A stretch of DNA of 64,000 bases from Kiloniellaceae bacterium (GCA_021776135.1 JAJFGL010000030.1:1-64000); one strand, 5' to 3'; positions 42,715 to 52,511 are shown, counted from the stretch's first letter. A program made the numbers and translations. The notes: generated from the letters alone by a model not told the origin.

Positions 42715-43551
42715 ATGGCAAACATCAGCGCGGCGGAAAAACCAGTTGGCCGCCGGCAAAGCGGCGGCGGCGCGTCGCCCAGCATCGATACGGCGACCCT
42801 TGCGGGCGTGCTTGGCTCCTTTGCTGTTATCATAACCGCGATGGTATTGGGCGGAGCGCCTGAATCCTTCGTCGATGCTCCCGCCATGCTGATCGTTTTC
42901 GGCGGTACTCTCCTGGTGACCACCTCGTCGTTCTCCATGAAGGAGATACTGGACTCGCGCTCGATCGTCTTCCGCGCCGTGATTTACAATGCCGGAAACC
43001 CAAGCGAAGCCGCCCATCGGGTCCTGGTTCTAGCGGATCGGGCGCGCCGCAGCGGCACGCTGTCCTTAATCGAATACAGCAAGAATATGGGCCAAAATAA
43101 ATTCCTGGGCCATGCGGTGCAGTTGGTCGCGGACGGCCTGGGCGCGGAAGAAATTGAGCAAATTCTGATGCAGGAGAGCGACACAACCCATCGGCGCCAT
43201 GTTCGATCCGCCGGCGTCTTGCGGCGCGCCGGGGAAGTCGCCCCAGCCATGGGCCTGATCGGCACCTTGGTGGGCCTGGTGCAAATGCTGGGTAATCTGG
43301 ACGATCCCTCGACCATAGGGCCCAGCATGGCGGTCGCGCTACTGACTACATTTTACGGCGCCGTCCTGGCCAATATGTTGTTCCACCCCTTGGCCAGCAA
43401 GCTGGAGCGGAATTCCGAGCTCGAAGCCACGATCCAGCGCATCTACACCTTGGGCGCGCTGTCGATCAACCGCCAGGAGAACCCGCGCCATCTGGAATTA
43501 GTGATCAACTCAATTCTACCGCCCGCTCAGCGGGTGAAACACTTTGACTGA
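42715..43551 (+). CDS. motA: MotA/PomA-type stator protein
   Basis: 278 residues with four hydrophobic segments: about 23-42 (TLAGVLGSFAVIITAMVLGG), 50-65, 175-195 (APAMGLIGTLVGLVQMLGNL) and 205-225 (MAVALLTTFYGAVLANMLFH). The cytoplasmic loop between segments two and three carries the charged residues expected to touch FliG. GEVAPAMGLIGTLVGL has the conserved Pro that lines the channel. It would pair with the MotB at 259, whose gene lies far away, which is an unusual split. Gene symbols of the Pom or Mot type cannot be separated by eye. Confidence 0.88.
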   Translation: MANISAAEKPVGRRQSGGGASPSIDTATLAGVLGSFAVIITAMVLGGAPESFVDAPAMLIVFGGTLLVTTSSFSMKEILDSRSIVFRAVIYNAGNPSEAAHRVLVLADRARRSGTLSLIEYSKNMGQNKFLGHAVQLVADGLGAEEIEQILMQESDTTHRRHVRSAGVLRRAGEVAPAMGLIGTLVGLVQMLGNLDDPSTIGPSMAVALLTTFYGAVLANMLFHPLASKLERNSELEATIQRIYTLGALSINRQENPRHLELVINSILPPAQRVKHFD

Positions 43552-43575
43552 CAGCGTTAGAACCGGAGAATAGGC

Positions 43576-44964
43576 ATGCGTCTCCTCATCATTGGCGGCT
43601 TCGACGGGCACATCGCGACGGCCGGCAAGATCGCGCTGGATAACGGCGCGAAGGTAGCCCACGAAGAATCGGTTGAGCGGGCCATGAACGCGCTCCGCTC
43701 GGGACAGGGCGCGGATCTTATCATGATCGACGTTCGCCTGGATATCCGCAAGCTGTGCGGCAGCCTGGACTCCGAACGCATATCCGTACCGGTCGTCGCC
43801 TTCGGGATCGGCGCCGAAACCAAACTCGCGGTCGATGCCATTAAGGCCGGGGCCAAGGAATACATCCCCCTGCCCCCCGACGCCGAACTCATTGCCGCCG
43901 TCTTGAGCGCGGTGGCGGAGGAAACCAACGCGGTCATCCATCGCGACCCGGCCATGAAAAAGATCTTGAAACTGGCGGAACAAATCGCCCCCTCCGACGC
44001 GACGATTCTCATTACCGGAGAATCGGGAACCGGCAAGGAAGTCCTGGCGCGTTTCCTGCATTCCAAATCCAAGCGCGCCCAGAAAGCCTTCATATCCTTG
44101 AATTGCGCGGCGATACCCGAAAACCTGCTGGAATCGGAACTTTTCGGGCACGAGAAAGGGGCCTTTACCGGCGCGGTCGGGCGCCGGGTCGGAAAGTTCG
44201 AGGAAGCCAACGGCGGGACCTTATTGCTCGACGAAATCTCGGAAATGCACCCCAGTCTGCAAGCCAAGCTTCTGCGCGCCATCCAGGAACGCGAAGTTGA
44301 CCGGGTCGGCGGCTCCCGCCCGATCAAGGTCGATATCCGCCTGCTCGCGACCTCCAACCGCGACATCGAGGAGGAGGTTCGCCAAGGCAACTTCCGCGAG
44401 GACCTCTACTTCCGGCTCAACGTGGTGAGCATCGAATTACCCCCTTTACGCGCGCGGCGGCAGGATATCGAGATCCTGGCCGAACACTTCATCGCGAAAT
44501 ACGCCAAGGCCAACGCAGTGCCGGCGCCGGTCCCCAACGAGGAAGTGCGCCAGATGATGCTGTCGCACCCTTGGCGCGGCAATGTCCGCGAGTTGGAGAA
44601 TTCCATGCACCGCGCGGTCTTGCTGGCGCGCGATGGGATTATCACCCCGGAGTCGATCCAGTTGCGCGGCGCATCGGCCGAAGCGGCCGGAAGCAGGTCC
44701 GCTGCGAATGGCAAGGGCGCGGCGAACGGCGCCCAAGCTCAGCCATCGCCGCAGGACACCGAACCGACTCGCGTCGGCTGCACGGTCGCGGCGGTCGAAC
44801 GCGACCTGATACTCGACACCCTTAGTCACACCCTGGGCAATCGCACCCACGCGGCGACCATCCTGGGCATATCGATTCGCACCTTGCGTAACAAATTGAA
44901 ACTATACAGCCAGGAAGGCTCTTCCATACCCATGCCAGGCGAGGCCGAGAGATCAACGGCTTAA
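43576..44964 (+). CDS. flbD: Sigma-54-dependent activator FlbD
   Basis: 462 residues. A receiver-like N-terminal domain (1-115) keeps Asp52 at the phospho-acceptor place but has Gly-Gly in place of the acidic pair, as FlbD is known to be atypical. The AAA+ domain has the Walker A GESGTGKE at 148-155, the sigma-54 contact loop GAFTGA at 195-200, and LLLDEISEMHPSLQAKLLRA. The C-terminal Fis-type helix-turn-helix includes HAATILGISIRTLRNKLKLY. FlbD turns on late flagellar sigma-54 promoters; five such sites are in the window and its partner FliX is at 10179. It is embedded in the fliF operon. Confidence 0.93.
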   Translation: MRLLIIGGFDGHIATAGKIALDNGAKVAHEESVERAMNALRSGQGADLIMIDVRLDIRKLCGSLDSERISVPVVAFGIGAETKLAVDAIKAGAKEYIPLPPDAELIAAVLSAVAEETNAVIHRDPAMKKILKLAEQIAPSDATILITGESGTGKEVLARFLHSKSKRAQKAFISLNCAAIPENLLESELFGHEKGAFTGAVGRRVGKFEEANGGTLLLDEISEMHPSLQAKLLRAIQEREVDRVGGSRPIKVDIRLLATSNRDIEEEVRQGNFREDLYFRLNVVSIELPPLRARRQDIEILAEHFIAKYAKANAVPAPVPNEEVRQMMLSHPWRGNVRELENSMHRAVLLARDGIITPESIQLRGASAEAAGSRSAANGKGAANGAQAQPSPQDTEPTRVGCTVAAVERDLILDTLSHTLGNRTHAATILGISIRTLRNKLKLYSQEGSSIPMPGEAERSTA

Positions 44965-44974
44965 TGGACGCCTC

Positions 44975-47098
44975 ATGGCTGGACAGACTTTGAGCGAGAC
45001 CGCGGCGCCGGAGGGCGCGGCCCAGGGATCCGGCTTTCTAAGCCGACTAGTCGTCGCGCTCAAGCGCGGCGATATCGCGCTTGCGCTTGGCGTGTCCTGT
45101 ATTCTCGTGGTCCTGATCCTGCCGATGCCGAGCTGGCTGCTTGACGTCTCCCTGGCGGTCTCGATCACGCTTTCCGTGCTTGTTCTTATGACCGTCCTGT
45201 TCATCTCCAAGCCCTTGGATTTCAGTTCTTTTCCCACGGTCCTGCTGATCGCGACCATGTTGCGCCTTTCTCTCAACCTCGCCTCGACGCGCCTGATCCT
45301 CGCCGACGGCCATGAAGGGACGGACGCCGCCGGCGATGTTATTCAGGCCTTCGGCGGTTTTGTCATGGGCGGCAACTTCGTCATCGGGATCATTGTTTTC
45401 GCCATCCTGGTGATCGTCAATTTCGTTGTCATCACCAAGGGGTCCGGGCGGATCGCCGAGGTTTCGGCGCGCTTCAGCCTCGATGCCATGCCGGGCAAGC
45501 AAATGGCGATCGATGCCGACTTATCCGCCGGCCTGATCGACGAGTCGGAGGCGCGGACCCGCCGAAAGTCCCTGGAGGACGAAAGCAACTTTTTCGGATC
45601 CATGGACGGCGCGGCGAAGTTCGTGCGCGGCGATGCGATCGCGGGATTGCTCATCACCTTCATCAACGTGATCGGCGGCATGATTATCGGCGTGGCGCAA
45701 AAAGACTTGAGCTTCTCGGAGGCCGCTCAGGTCTACACGCTGCTCACCGTCGGCGATGGCCTGGTCACGCAAATCCCGGCGATCATCGTATCGACCGGCG
45801 CCGGCCTTTTGGTTTCCAAGTCGAACGCCGTAGGCTCGGCCGATAAGGCCATATTCGGTCAATTGGGCCGCTATCCACGCGCCCTGGGACTGTCGTCATT
45901 CATCATGTTCTCGCTCGCTCTTCTGCCCGGCATACCGGCCCTGCCCTTCCTGCTGCTGGCGGGCGTTTCCGGTGGCCTGGCTTGGAGCAGCACCAAGAAA
46001 CTTGCCGCCAGCGAGGCCGCCGAGGCGGCGGAGACCAAGTCACAGGCCGCGCCGGCGGTTACCGAAGATCCTATATCCGCCGCCCTGCAAATCGACAACC
46101 TGCGGCTCGAGCTCGGTTACGGCCTGCTGCCCATGATCAACAGCGAAGGCGGGCAACGCCTGACCGATCAAATCAAGTCCCTGCGCCGGCAACTGGCGCA
46201 GGAAGCCGGCTTCGTGCTGCCCGCGGTGCGCATACAGGACAACCTGCAACTCCCGGCCAATTCCTACGTAATCCGGGTCAAGGAGATCGAGGCCGGGCGC
46301 GGCGAACTGCGGCCCAACATGCTTCTGGTCATGGACCCCAAGGGCGAAGCCATCGGCCTGAGCGGCGAAGAGACAACCGAACCGACCTTCGGCCTGCCGG
46401 CGGTTTGGATCGACCCCAGCGCCCGCGAGGAAGCCTTGTTCCGCGGCTACACGGTGGTCGATCCGCCAACCGTCATCACCACGCACCTGACTGAGCTGGT
46501 GAAAGACAACATGTCGGAAATGCTGTCCTATGCCGAGACGCAAAAACTGCTCGACGATCTCGATAAGGACCAGCAAAAGCTCATTGGGGATCTGATTCCT
46601 ACCCTGATATCGGTCGGCGGCCTGCAACGGGTCCTGCAGAATTTGCTGGGCGAGCGAATTTCGATTCGCGACCTGCCGTCGATCTTGGAAGGGGTCGCCG
46701 AGGCTTGCGGATATTCCCGCAACGTTTCCACCATTACGGAACATGTGCGCGCCCGCTTGTCGCGCCAGATATCGACCGCGCAGATAGACGCGCAGGGCAT
46801 TCTGCCCATGATCACCTTGTCGGCGGAGTGGGAGCAAGCCTTCGACGAGGCCATCGTGGGCGAGGGCGAGGAACGCCGCCTATCCATGGCGCCAACCAAG
46901 CTGCAGGAATTCATCCGTGCCGTGCGGGCCACTTTCGAACAGCATGCCATGACCGGCGAGGTTCCGGTTCTCTTGACCAGCCCCGCCATCCGCCCCTTCG
47001 TCCGCTCGATCGTCGAACGCTTCCGCCCTTCGACCGTGGTCATGTCCCAGAACGAAGTCTACGCCAAAGCCCAGATAAAGACTCTGGGTCAAATTTGA
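44975..47098 (+). CDS. flhA: Export gate protein FlhA
   Basis: 707 residues. About eight membrane segments lie in the first 330 residues. They carry the family motifs PLDFSSFPTVLLIATMLRLS, LNLASTRLIL, FVVITKGSGRIAEVSARFSL and DAMPGKQMAIDADLSAGLID. The large cytoplasmic domain (about 350-700) binds chaperone-substrate complexes. FlhA forms the nonameric ring of the flagellar type III export gate. It starts 10 bases after flbD. FlhB and FliPQR are outside this window. Confidence 0.96.
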   Translation: MAGQTLSETAAPEGAAQGSGFLSRLVVALKRGDIALALGVSCILVVLILPMPSWLLDVSLAVSITLSVLVLMTVLFISKPLDFSSFPTVLLIATMLRLSLNLASTRLILADGHEGTDAAGDVIQAFGGFVMGGNFVIGIIVFAILVIVNFVVITKGSGRIAEVSARFSLDAMPGKQMAIDADLSAGLIDESEARTRRKSLEDESNFFGSMDGAAKFVRGDAIAGLLITFINVIGGMIIGVAQKDLSFSEAAQVYTLLTVGDGLVTQIPAIIVSTGAGLLVSKSNAVGSADKAIFGQLGRYPRALGLSSFIMFSLALLPGIPALPFLLLAGVSGGLAWSSTKKLAASEAAEAAETKSQAAPAVTEDPISAALQIDNLRLELGYGLLPMINSEGGQRLTDQIKSLRRQLAQEAGFVLPAVRIQDNLQLPANSYVIRVKEIEAGRGELRPNMLLVMDPKGEAIGLSGEETTEPTFGLPAVWIDPSAREEALFRGYTVVDPPTVITTHLTELVKDNMSEMLSYAETQKLLDDLDKDQQKLIGDLIPTLISVGGLQRVLQNLLGERISIRDLPSILEGVAEACGYSRNVSTITEHVRARLSRQISTAQIDAQGILPMITLSAEWEQAFDEAIVGEGEERRLSMAPTKLQEFIRAVRATFEQHAMTGEVPVLLTSPAIRPFVRSIVERFRPSTVVMSQNEVYAKAQIKTLGQI

Positions 47099-47127
47099 TC
47101 GCGCCGGCATAAGGAGACCCGCCGTCC

Positions 47128-48120
47128 ATGCGGCTGAAAAGTTTCACCGCCGATACCCTGCCGGAAGCCATGCGGCTGATCCGCGACGCCTTGGGCGTGG
47201 ACGCCGTTATTCTGTCGACTCAAGCCACCGAGACCGGATCGGGGGTGCGGGTAACGGCGGCGCTTGAGGAGTCCCCCCTCGACGAGCTTTACGACGGGTC
47301 CGAACCGGCGAGTTATTTCGACCTCGACACCATTACCGAATCGCTTTCATTCCACCGGGTTCCGGCCGGTCTTTTCGACCGCTTGATAGGCGGCACGGTG
47401 TCCCTGGATGCCCAGGACAGCGTCATGGCCTTGGCCGGCGCCATGGATTCCGAATTCACTTTCACCGCCCTTCCCGCCCCCCTGAACCCGCATCCCATCC
47501 TGCTGGCGGGACCGCCCGGCGCCGGCAAGACCGCGACGGCGGCCAAGCTATGCGCCAGGGCCCGCCTGGCTGGGCGCGGTTGCGCGCTCATCACCATGGA
47601 CACGGCTAAATCCGGCGGCCTGGCCCAGGCCGAAGCCTTCGCCAAGGCGCTGGAGGCCACGCTGTTGCAGGCGGACCGGCCCGAGGCCCTAGCCGACGCG
47701 GTCTCGGCCTGTAGCGATGACTACTTCACCGTCATCGACACCACCGGCGCCAATCCTTTCCTCGAGTCGGACATGGCGCGCCTGAAAGAGGCGGCCACGG
47801 CCGCGGGCGCCCAAGTCATCCTCGTGCTGGCCGCCGGCGGCGATGCCGCGGAATCGGCCGAAACCGCGGTTGCCTTTAAGAATATAGGCGCCACCGCGAT
47901 GATCGCGACCCGCCTCGATACCGCCCGGCGTTTCGGCGGTCTGCTTAGCGCCGCCGCCGCCGGGCGCTTGGACTTGTCGGCGGTTAGCGAGTCTCCCCAC
48001 ATTGGCGATCCGTTGCTTCCCGTGAATCCGGTAGCGCTCGCCCGTATGTTTTTACCCGACGAGATGGCGGGCACTCTCAAGGGCCAAACACAGGACCTGA
48101 AACAATGGTTGAAACGGTAA
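47128..48120 (+). CDS. flhF: SRP-type GTPase FlhF
   Basis: 330 residues, shorter than the 400-plus of many FlhF proteins because the basic middle region is reduced. N-terminal MRLKSFTADTLPEAMRLIRD and LGVDAVILSTQ are the FlhF start. The G domain has GPPGAGKTATAAKL at 128, ALITMDTAKSGGLAQAEAFA and VIDTTGANPF. The DTAKSG motif replaces the usual DTYRIG, a small but notable change. FlhF places the flagellum at a cell pole. It overlaps flhG by 16 bases. Confidence 0.88.
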   Translation: MRLKSFTADTLPEAMRLIRDALGVDAVILSTQATETGSGVRVTAALEESPLDELYDGSEPASYFDLDTITESLSFHRVPAGLFDRLIGGTVSLDAQDSVMALAGAMDSEFTFTALPAPLNPHPILLAGPPGAGKTATAAKLCARARLAGRGCALITMDTAKSGGLAQAEAFAKALEATLLQADRPEALADAVSACSDDYFTVIDTTGANPFLESDMARLKEAATAAGAQVILVLAAGGDAAESAETAVAFKNIGATAMIATRLDTARRFGGLLSAAAAGRLDLSAVSESPHIGDPLLPVNPVALARMFLPDEMAGTLKGQTQDLKQWLKR

Positions 48121-48893
48121 AAACGGATACCGGACAACCCCGGTTGCGCTTGGCGAACGGCATTGCCGTGGCCTCGGGAAAAGGCGGCGTCGGTAAGACT
48201 TGGCTATCCGCGACCTTGTGCCACGTCCTGGCGCGGGCCGGGTACAATGTCTTGTTGTTCGACGGCGACCTGGGTCTGGCCAACGTCGATATCCAACTCG
48301 GCCTGGCGCCGGAGAAAGACCTCGGCGGCGTCCTGTCCGGGCGATACCCCATGCGCGACGCGGCCAGCCGCTGCCGCGAAGGCGGCTTCGACGTCATCGC
48401 CGGGCGCTCGGGATCGGGCAGCCTGGCCAGCGTGCCGCAAGAACGCCTGGCGCGCATGAGCGCGAACCTGGTCGATCTCGGTTCCGACTACGATCTGGTC
48501 ATACTGGACCTGGGTGCCGGTGTGGAGCGCACGGTGCGCCAACTGGCCGCCATGGCCCGAACCTGCCTCGTCGTCGCCACCGACGAACCCACTTCCATGA
48601 CCGATGCCTACGCCATGATAAAGCTGACGCGCATGCAGCATCCCGAGGCTGATTTGCGTCTGGTCATCAACATGGCGCAAAGCCAGGGAGAGGGCGAGCG
48701 CACCTATGCCACCTTGCGCAAGGCCTGCGAATCCTTCCTGAAAACCGCCCCGCCCTTGGCCGGCGTTATCAAGCGCGACCCCAAGGTCCGCGACGCCATC
48801 CGCCACCAGGCGCCGCTCTTGGTACGCCATCCCCACAGCGCCGCCGCCGAAGATGTCGAATCCGTGGCGCGCCGCGTGCTGCAAGCGCCATGA
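48105..48893 (+). CDS. flhG: MinD-like ATPase FlhG
   Basis: 262 residues. The deviant Walker A motif ASGKGGVGKTWLSATLCHVL starts at 23, the switch region NVLLFDGDLGLANVDIQLGL carries the conserved Asp, and VILDLGAGVERTVRQLAAMA is the second switch. FlhG limits the number of flagella, working against FlhF. The C-terminal membrane-targeting helix is short. It overlaps flhF at the start by 16 bases and the next gene at its end by 4, so all three are coupled. Confidence 0.92.
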   Translation: MVETVKTDTGQPRLRLANGIAVASGKGGVGKTWLSATLCHVLARAGYNVLLFDGDLGLANVDIQLGLAPEKDLGGVLSGRYPMRDAASRCREGGFDVIAGRSGSGSLASVPQERLARMSANLVDLGSDYDLVILDLGAGVERTVRQLAAMARTCLVVATDEPTSMTDAYAMIKLTRMQHPEADLRLVINMAQSQGEGERTYATLRKACESFLKTAPPLAGVIKRDPKVRDAIRHQAPLLVRHPHSAAAEDVESVARRVLQAP

Positions 48894-50710
48894 ACGACCT
48901 GGTCCGGCCCGCCTCTTCCTATACCGGCGGAATCGCGGTGAGCGCCCCTGGCGGGGTGCTGGCCACGATTCCCAACCCGCCCCCCGAAATCGCGAACCTG
49001 CCCAACGGCACCACCCTGCGCGGCGTGGTGATCGGAACCAGCGGCAAGGGGCAAGTCCTGGTCAAGACCGATCAGGGCACCCTGACGGTCGCGGCCAAGG
49101 CGCACCTGCCTCTAAATAGCGAAGTCGTACTTCAGATTCGCAGCAGCGGAACCTTGTTGCACATCATGATTATGCAGGTCCGCGGCCAAAGCGGTGCGCC
49201 TGACGCGCCGCCGCCATCGGCGGCCCGGCCCACGGGCCTAGCGCTAACGCCGGGAGGCGGCGGAACCGCGCCAACGGCCGCCCACCAACCCGGCGCCGCC
49301 ACCGCCGGGCCCGGCCACCCCGATCGTTTAAACCTGGGCCAGGTGGTCCGCGCCGTGGTGCAAGGCCCCCCCGGCCACACGGCAACCCCGTATGCCAGCG
49401 CCGAAGGCGTGGCGGCGGCAATTAAAACGCTCACCGGCACGCCGGCGGGCCAGAACCCGCGGCCCGGGCCGGGCCTAAACCAGCAGCCCGTACCGGGCCT
49501 GAACCAGCAGACCGTGCCGGGCCTGAACCAGCAGCCCCTGGCGGGCGCCATTCTGCCGTTACGAATCCTCTCCGTCAGCACCCCGGGTCCCGCGCCGGGC
49601 GCCACGGCCCCGCCGGTTCCCGGACCGGCGGTTTCCAGCACCCAAGGCGCGCGGGCATACGCGCCGCCCGGCCCCCTAATGCCAAACAGTGCGCCTAGCG
49701 CCCCCGGCGCGCCGAATTTCACTGCGCCCGCGACCACGGCCGGCGCGGCGGTTCCTAACCCGGCGGCTCCTCCAGCGCCTCCCCAGAGCGCCGCACCGGT
49801 TGCGGTCAAGCCGTCAGGGGAGTCCTTGAGGGCGCCCCTGACATTCACGGGCCAGGTCACCGGTGTATCGGCTAGCGGACATCCCGTCCTGTCCACGCCC
49901 CTGGGCAGCCTGAGTTTGGACGTCGAGGCGCGGATTCCGGGCGGCAGCCGTGTGGCCTTGGAACTGGTGCCCGGCGCCTTGCCCAAAGCGGCCGCGAGCC
50001 CCCTGCCCGTGGCCAGGGCGCATTCCCTGGCCCATGCCTGGCCCGCCCTGGAAGAGGCGCTTGGCATCCTGGCCGAGGCCAGCGGCGGCGCCATGGCGGG
50101 AACGCCGCAAGGAGTTCCGCAACCGGGCACCCGCCTGACTTCCGGTATGCTCTTCTTCATGGCGGCGCTGAGCGGCGGGAACCTGGGCCGTTGGTTGGGC
50201 GCCGATGCGCTTCAAGCCTTGCGCGCCTCGGGACACGACACCCTGATCGGCCGTCTGTCCGGCGACTTGGCGCGCATGGGGCGCATGGCCGAAACCGCGG
50301 GCGGCGCCGGCGGTACGGCGGGCGATTGGCGGTTGTTGCCGATCCCGCTTTGGAGCGGCGATCATGTGCACCAGCTCCGCCTGTTCCTGCGCCAGCACGA
50401 AGACCGGGGCGAAGGCGATAAGAAATCCGGCCAAAAGGATCCCAAGCGCTTCATCCTCGAGCTTGAGATGTCGCGCCTGGGCGAAATACAACTCGATGGC
50501 CTGATACGCGGCAAACGCTTCGATCTGATGATGCGCACGCGCGGCGCCCTGCCCGAAGACATGCGCCAAGATATCCGGACTATATTCGAAGACGCCAATC
50601 AAGCCGCCGGATTTTCAGGCAACCTTGGCTTTCAGGCTTCCACGGACTGGCGCTTCCTGCCGATCGGCGGCGACAGCGCGGCGGGCGAGCCGCCCGGACT
50701 TCTGGTTTAG
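48890..50710 (+). CDS. Proline/alanine-rich protein with FliK-like C-terminal domain
   Basis: 606 residues of no named family that I recognise. A small beta-rich N-terminal domain (about 20-100: GVVIGTSGKGQVLVKTDQGT) is followed by some 220 residues of Pro/Ala/Gly-rich linker with an eight-residue repeat GLNQQPVP. A second beta domain lies at about 310-370 and a helical part at about 380-450. The last 90 residues (FILELEMSRLGEIQLDGLIR, then FDLMMRTRGALPEDMRQDIR) resemble the FliK Flg_hook fold. A true FliK is at 34387. It overlaps flhG by 4 bases. A second export-switch or ruler-like protein is possible. Confidence 0.7.
   Translation: MNDLVRPASSYTGGIAVSAPGGVLATIPNPPPEIANLPNGTTLRGVVIGTSGKGQVLVKTDQGTLTVAAKAHLPLNSEVVLQIRSSGTLLHIMIMQVRGQSGAPDAPPPSAARPTGLALTPGGGGTAPTAAHQPGAATAGPGHPDRLNLGQVVRAVVQGPPGHTATPYASAEGVAAAIKTLTGTPAGQNPRPGPGLNQQPVPGLNQQTVPGLNQQPLAGAILPLRILSVSTPGPAPGATAPPVPGPAVSSTQGARAYAPPGPLMPNSAPSAPGAPNFTAPATTAGAAVPNPAAPPAPPQSAAPVAVKPSGESLRAPLTFTGQVTGVSASGHPVLSTPLGSLSLDVEARIPGGSRVALELVPGALPKAAASPLPVARAHSLAHAWPALEEALGILAEASGGAMAGTPQGVPQPGTRLTSGMLFFMAALSGGNLGRWLGADALQALRASGHDTLIGRLSGDLARMGRMAETAGGAGGTAGDWRLLPIPLWSGDHVHQLRLFLRQHEDRGEGDKKSGQKDPKRFILELEMSRLGEIQLDGLIRGKRFDLMMRTRGALPEDMRQDIRTIFEDANQAAGFSGNLGFQASTDWRFLPIGGDSAAGEPPGLLV
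49471..49542 (+). repeat. Three 24-base tandem repeats coding GLNQQ(P/T)VP
   Basis: Units at 49471-49494, 49495-49518 and 49519-49542 code GLNQQPVP, GLNQQTVP and GLNQQPLA. The units differ by a few bases each. They lie in the flexible linker of the FliK-like protein and could change length by slippage in steps of eight residues. Confidence 0.85.
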
Positions 50711-50714
50711 AAAG

Positions 50715-51146
50715 CTATTCGTCGCTGGAGGCGGCCTGACCGCGCCGGTATATTTCGGCGCCGAGATCGTCGAGGTCTATTTGTTCCCGCCGCATGGCCT
50801 CTTCCTGCTCTTCCCGGGCCTTGAGATCGCTGACGTGTTCGTATTTCTTCATCTCCTCGAAGGCCGCGCGGACTTCTTCCCGTGCCGCCTCCACCGAGGC
50901 CTCCAGCTCACCGATGGTGTGCCGCAGGCGCCGCCGCCGCTCCAGTGCCGCCGCGATAAAGGCGGGAAAGGCGACCGTCCCCTCGATGGAAGAATTTGCG
51001 ATAGAACTTTCCGTTTCTACATCTTTTTCAAGTTCTTGTAAGTCGTTTTTCATCTTATTTACGAGATCTTCAATTCCAGCCAGTTTCTGGCGCTTCTCGT
51101 TCAAGGCCCAGGAGTGTACCCGGGTCAGCGACTTGAAAGCCGTCAT
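50715..51146 (-). CDS. fliJ: Flagellar export protein FliJ
   Basis: 143 residues, a single long coiled coil, which is the FliJ form. The start TAFKSLTRVHSWALNEKRQK is typical: FliJ proteins open with a leucine/arginine pattern that leads straight into the coil. FliJ sits in the centre of the FliI ATPase ring and links it to FlhA. It lies 6 bases after fliI on the minus strand and converges on the FliK-like gene with 4 bases between. Confidence 0.85.
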   Translation of the reverse strand: MTAFKSLTRVHSWALNEKRQKLAGIEDLVNKMKNDLQELEKDVETESSIANSSIEGTVAFPAFIAAALERRRRLRHTIGELEASVEAAREEVRAAFEEMKKYEHVSDLKAREEQEEAMRREQIDLDDLGAEIYRRGQAASSDE

Positions 51147-51152
51147 GCCAAG

Positions 51153-52511
51153 CTATTCCTCAATGGCCGCCGCTTCGGCGGGCGGCCATTGCACGCCAAG
51201 GATTTGAGCCATGGCGGCGTAGCCGGTTTCGATGTCCGAACGCTCGCCCTTGCCTTGGCTCAGAAAAGCCTCCAAGCCGGGCTGATAGCGAATGGCCTCA
51301 TCGATTGTCGGATCGCTGCCCTTCTTATAGGCGCCGATCCGGATGAGCTCCCCCATGTCCTCGTAGGTGGATAGCAGGGTACGCGCCCAGCTGACCAATT
51401 CGTTTTCGGCATCGCTATTGCAGTTTGGCATGGTTCGGGAAACGCTGCGCAGAACATCGATGGCGGGGTAGCGGTTGCGCTGCGCGATCTTGCGGTCGAG
51501 CACGATCTGGCCGTCGAGAATACCGCGCACGGCGTCCGCGATCGGCTCATTGTGGTCATCGCCCTCCACCAGAACCGTGAACAAGCCGGTAATGGACCCG
51601 CTGCCGGTGCCCGGCCCCGCGCGCTCAAGCAGCGCCGGCAACTGGGCGAACACGCTGGGGGTATAGCCCTTGCTGGTCGGCGGTTCGCCGGCCGAAAGGC
51701 CGATCTCGCGCATGGCCATGGCGAAGCGGGTAATCGAATCGATCAGGCAGAGGACATCGCGGCCTTGGTCGCGGAAGTATTCGGCCACGCTCATCGTCAG
51801 AAAGGCCGCCTGGCGCCGGATAAGTGGCGCCTCGTCTGAGGTGGCGACGATAATCACGGAGCGCGCCAAGCCTTCCGCCCCCAGATCGTCTTCCAGCCAT
51901 TCCTGGACTTCGCGCCCGCGCTCGCCAATAAGCCCGATCACATTGACGTCCGAGGCGGTGTAGCGGGCGAGCATGGAAAGGAGAACCGATTTGCCGACCC
52001 CGGAGCCCGAAAAAATACCCATGCGCTGGCCCCGGCAGCAGGTGGTGAAGGTATTTATGGTCCGGACGCCCAGGTCGATCTTGGCGCCGACTCTCTGGCG
52101 GCTGTGCGCGGGCGGCGGGGGGCGCCGCAGGTGGCAAGGCATGGTGCCGGAGGGTAAGGGCCCCTTGCCGTCGATGGGCTCGCCCAGGGCATTCAGAACC
52201 CGCCCCAGCCAGGCTTCGCATGGCCAGACGACGGGATCCGACTTCACCAGCTCCGCCTTGCAGCCCAGGCCGATACCCTCGACCGGCCCAAAGGGCAGAA
52301 GCAAGGCCCGGCCCTGGCGGAAACCCACAACTTCGCAAGGAATGGGGGCTTTTCCCCGGGCCATGACGTTGCAGCGCTGCCCGATCGTCAACTCCTCGTT
52401 GAGTCCGGCAAGCTCTATCATCATGCCCATGACCCCGGCCACACGGCCGTAAAGCCGGTATTCGGGGATATCATCGATACCCTCAATTAGAGATTCAACC
52501 GCGCTCGACAC
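51153..52511 (-). CDS. fliI: Flagellar export ATPase FliI
   Basis: 452 residues. It is related to F1 beta: the Walker A motif SGSGVGKS lies at 168-175, [16 protein letters not shown] at about 195, [20 protein letters not shown] (Walker B) near 255, then [20 protein letters not shown]. The C-terminal part has [20 protein letters not shown]. FliI energises export with FliH and FliJ. It is divergent from ctrA across 188 bases that carry CtrA-like boxes for each direction. Confidence 0.95.
   Translation of the reverse strand: MSSAVESLIEGIDDIPEYRLYGRVAGVMGMMIELAGLNEELTIGQRCNVMARGKAPIPCEVVGFRQGRALLLPFGPVEGIGLGCKAELVKSDPVVWPCEAWLGRVLNALGEPIDGKGPLPSGTMPCHLRRPPPPAHSRQRVGAKIDLGVRTINTFTTCCRGQRMGIFSGSGVGKSVLLSMLARYTASDVNVIGLIGERGREVQEWLEDDLGAEGLARSVIIVATSDEAPLIRRQAAFLTMSVAEYFRDQGRDVLCLIDSITRFAMAMREIGLSAGEPPTSKGYTPSVFAQLPALLERAGPGTGSGSITGLFTVLVEGDDHNEPIADAVRGILDGQIVLDRKIAQRNRYPAIDVLRSVSRTMPNCNSDAENELVSWARTLLSTYEDMGELIRIGAYKKGSDPTIDEAIRYQPGLEAFLSQGKGERSDIETGYAAMAQILGVQWPPAEAAAIEE

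Noticed and set aside
49471..49542. Tandem repeats that could suggest a CRISPR or VNTR locus
   Set aside because: There are only three contiguous 24-base units without spacers, in frame within a coding linker. They are a coding repeat.
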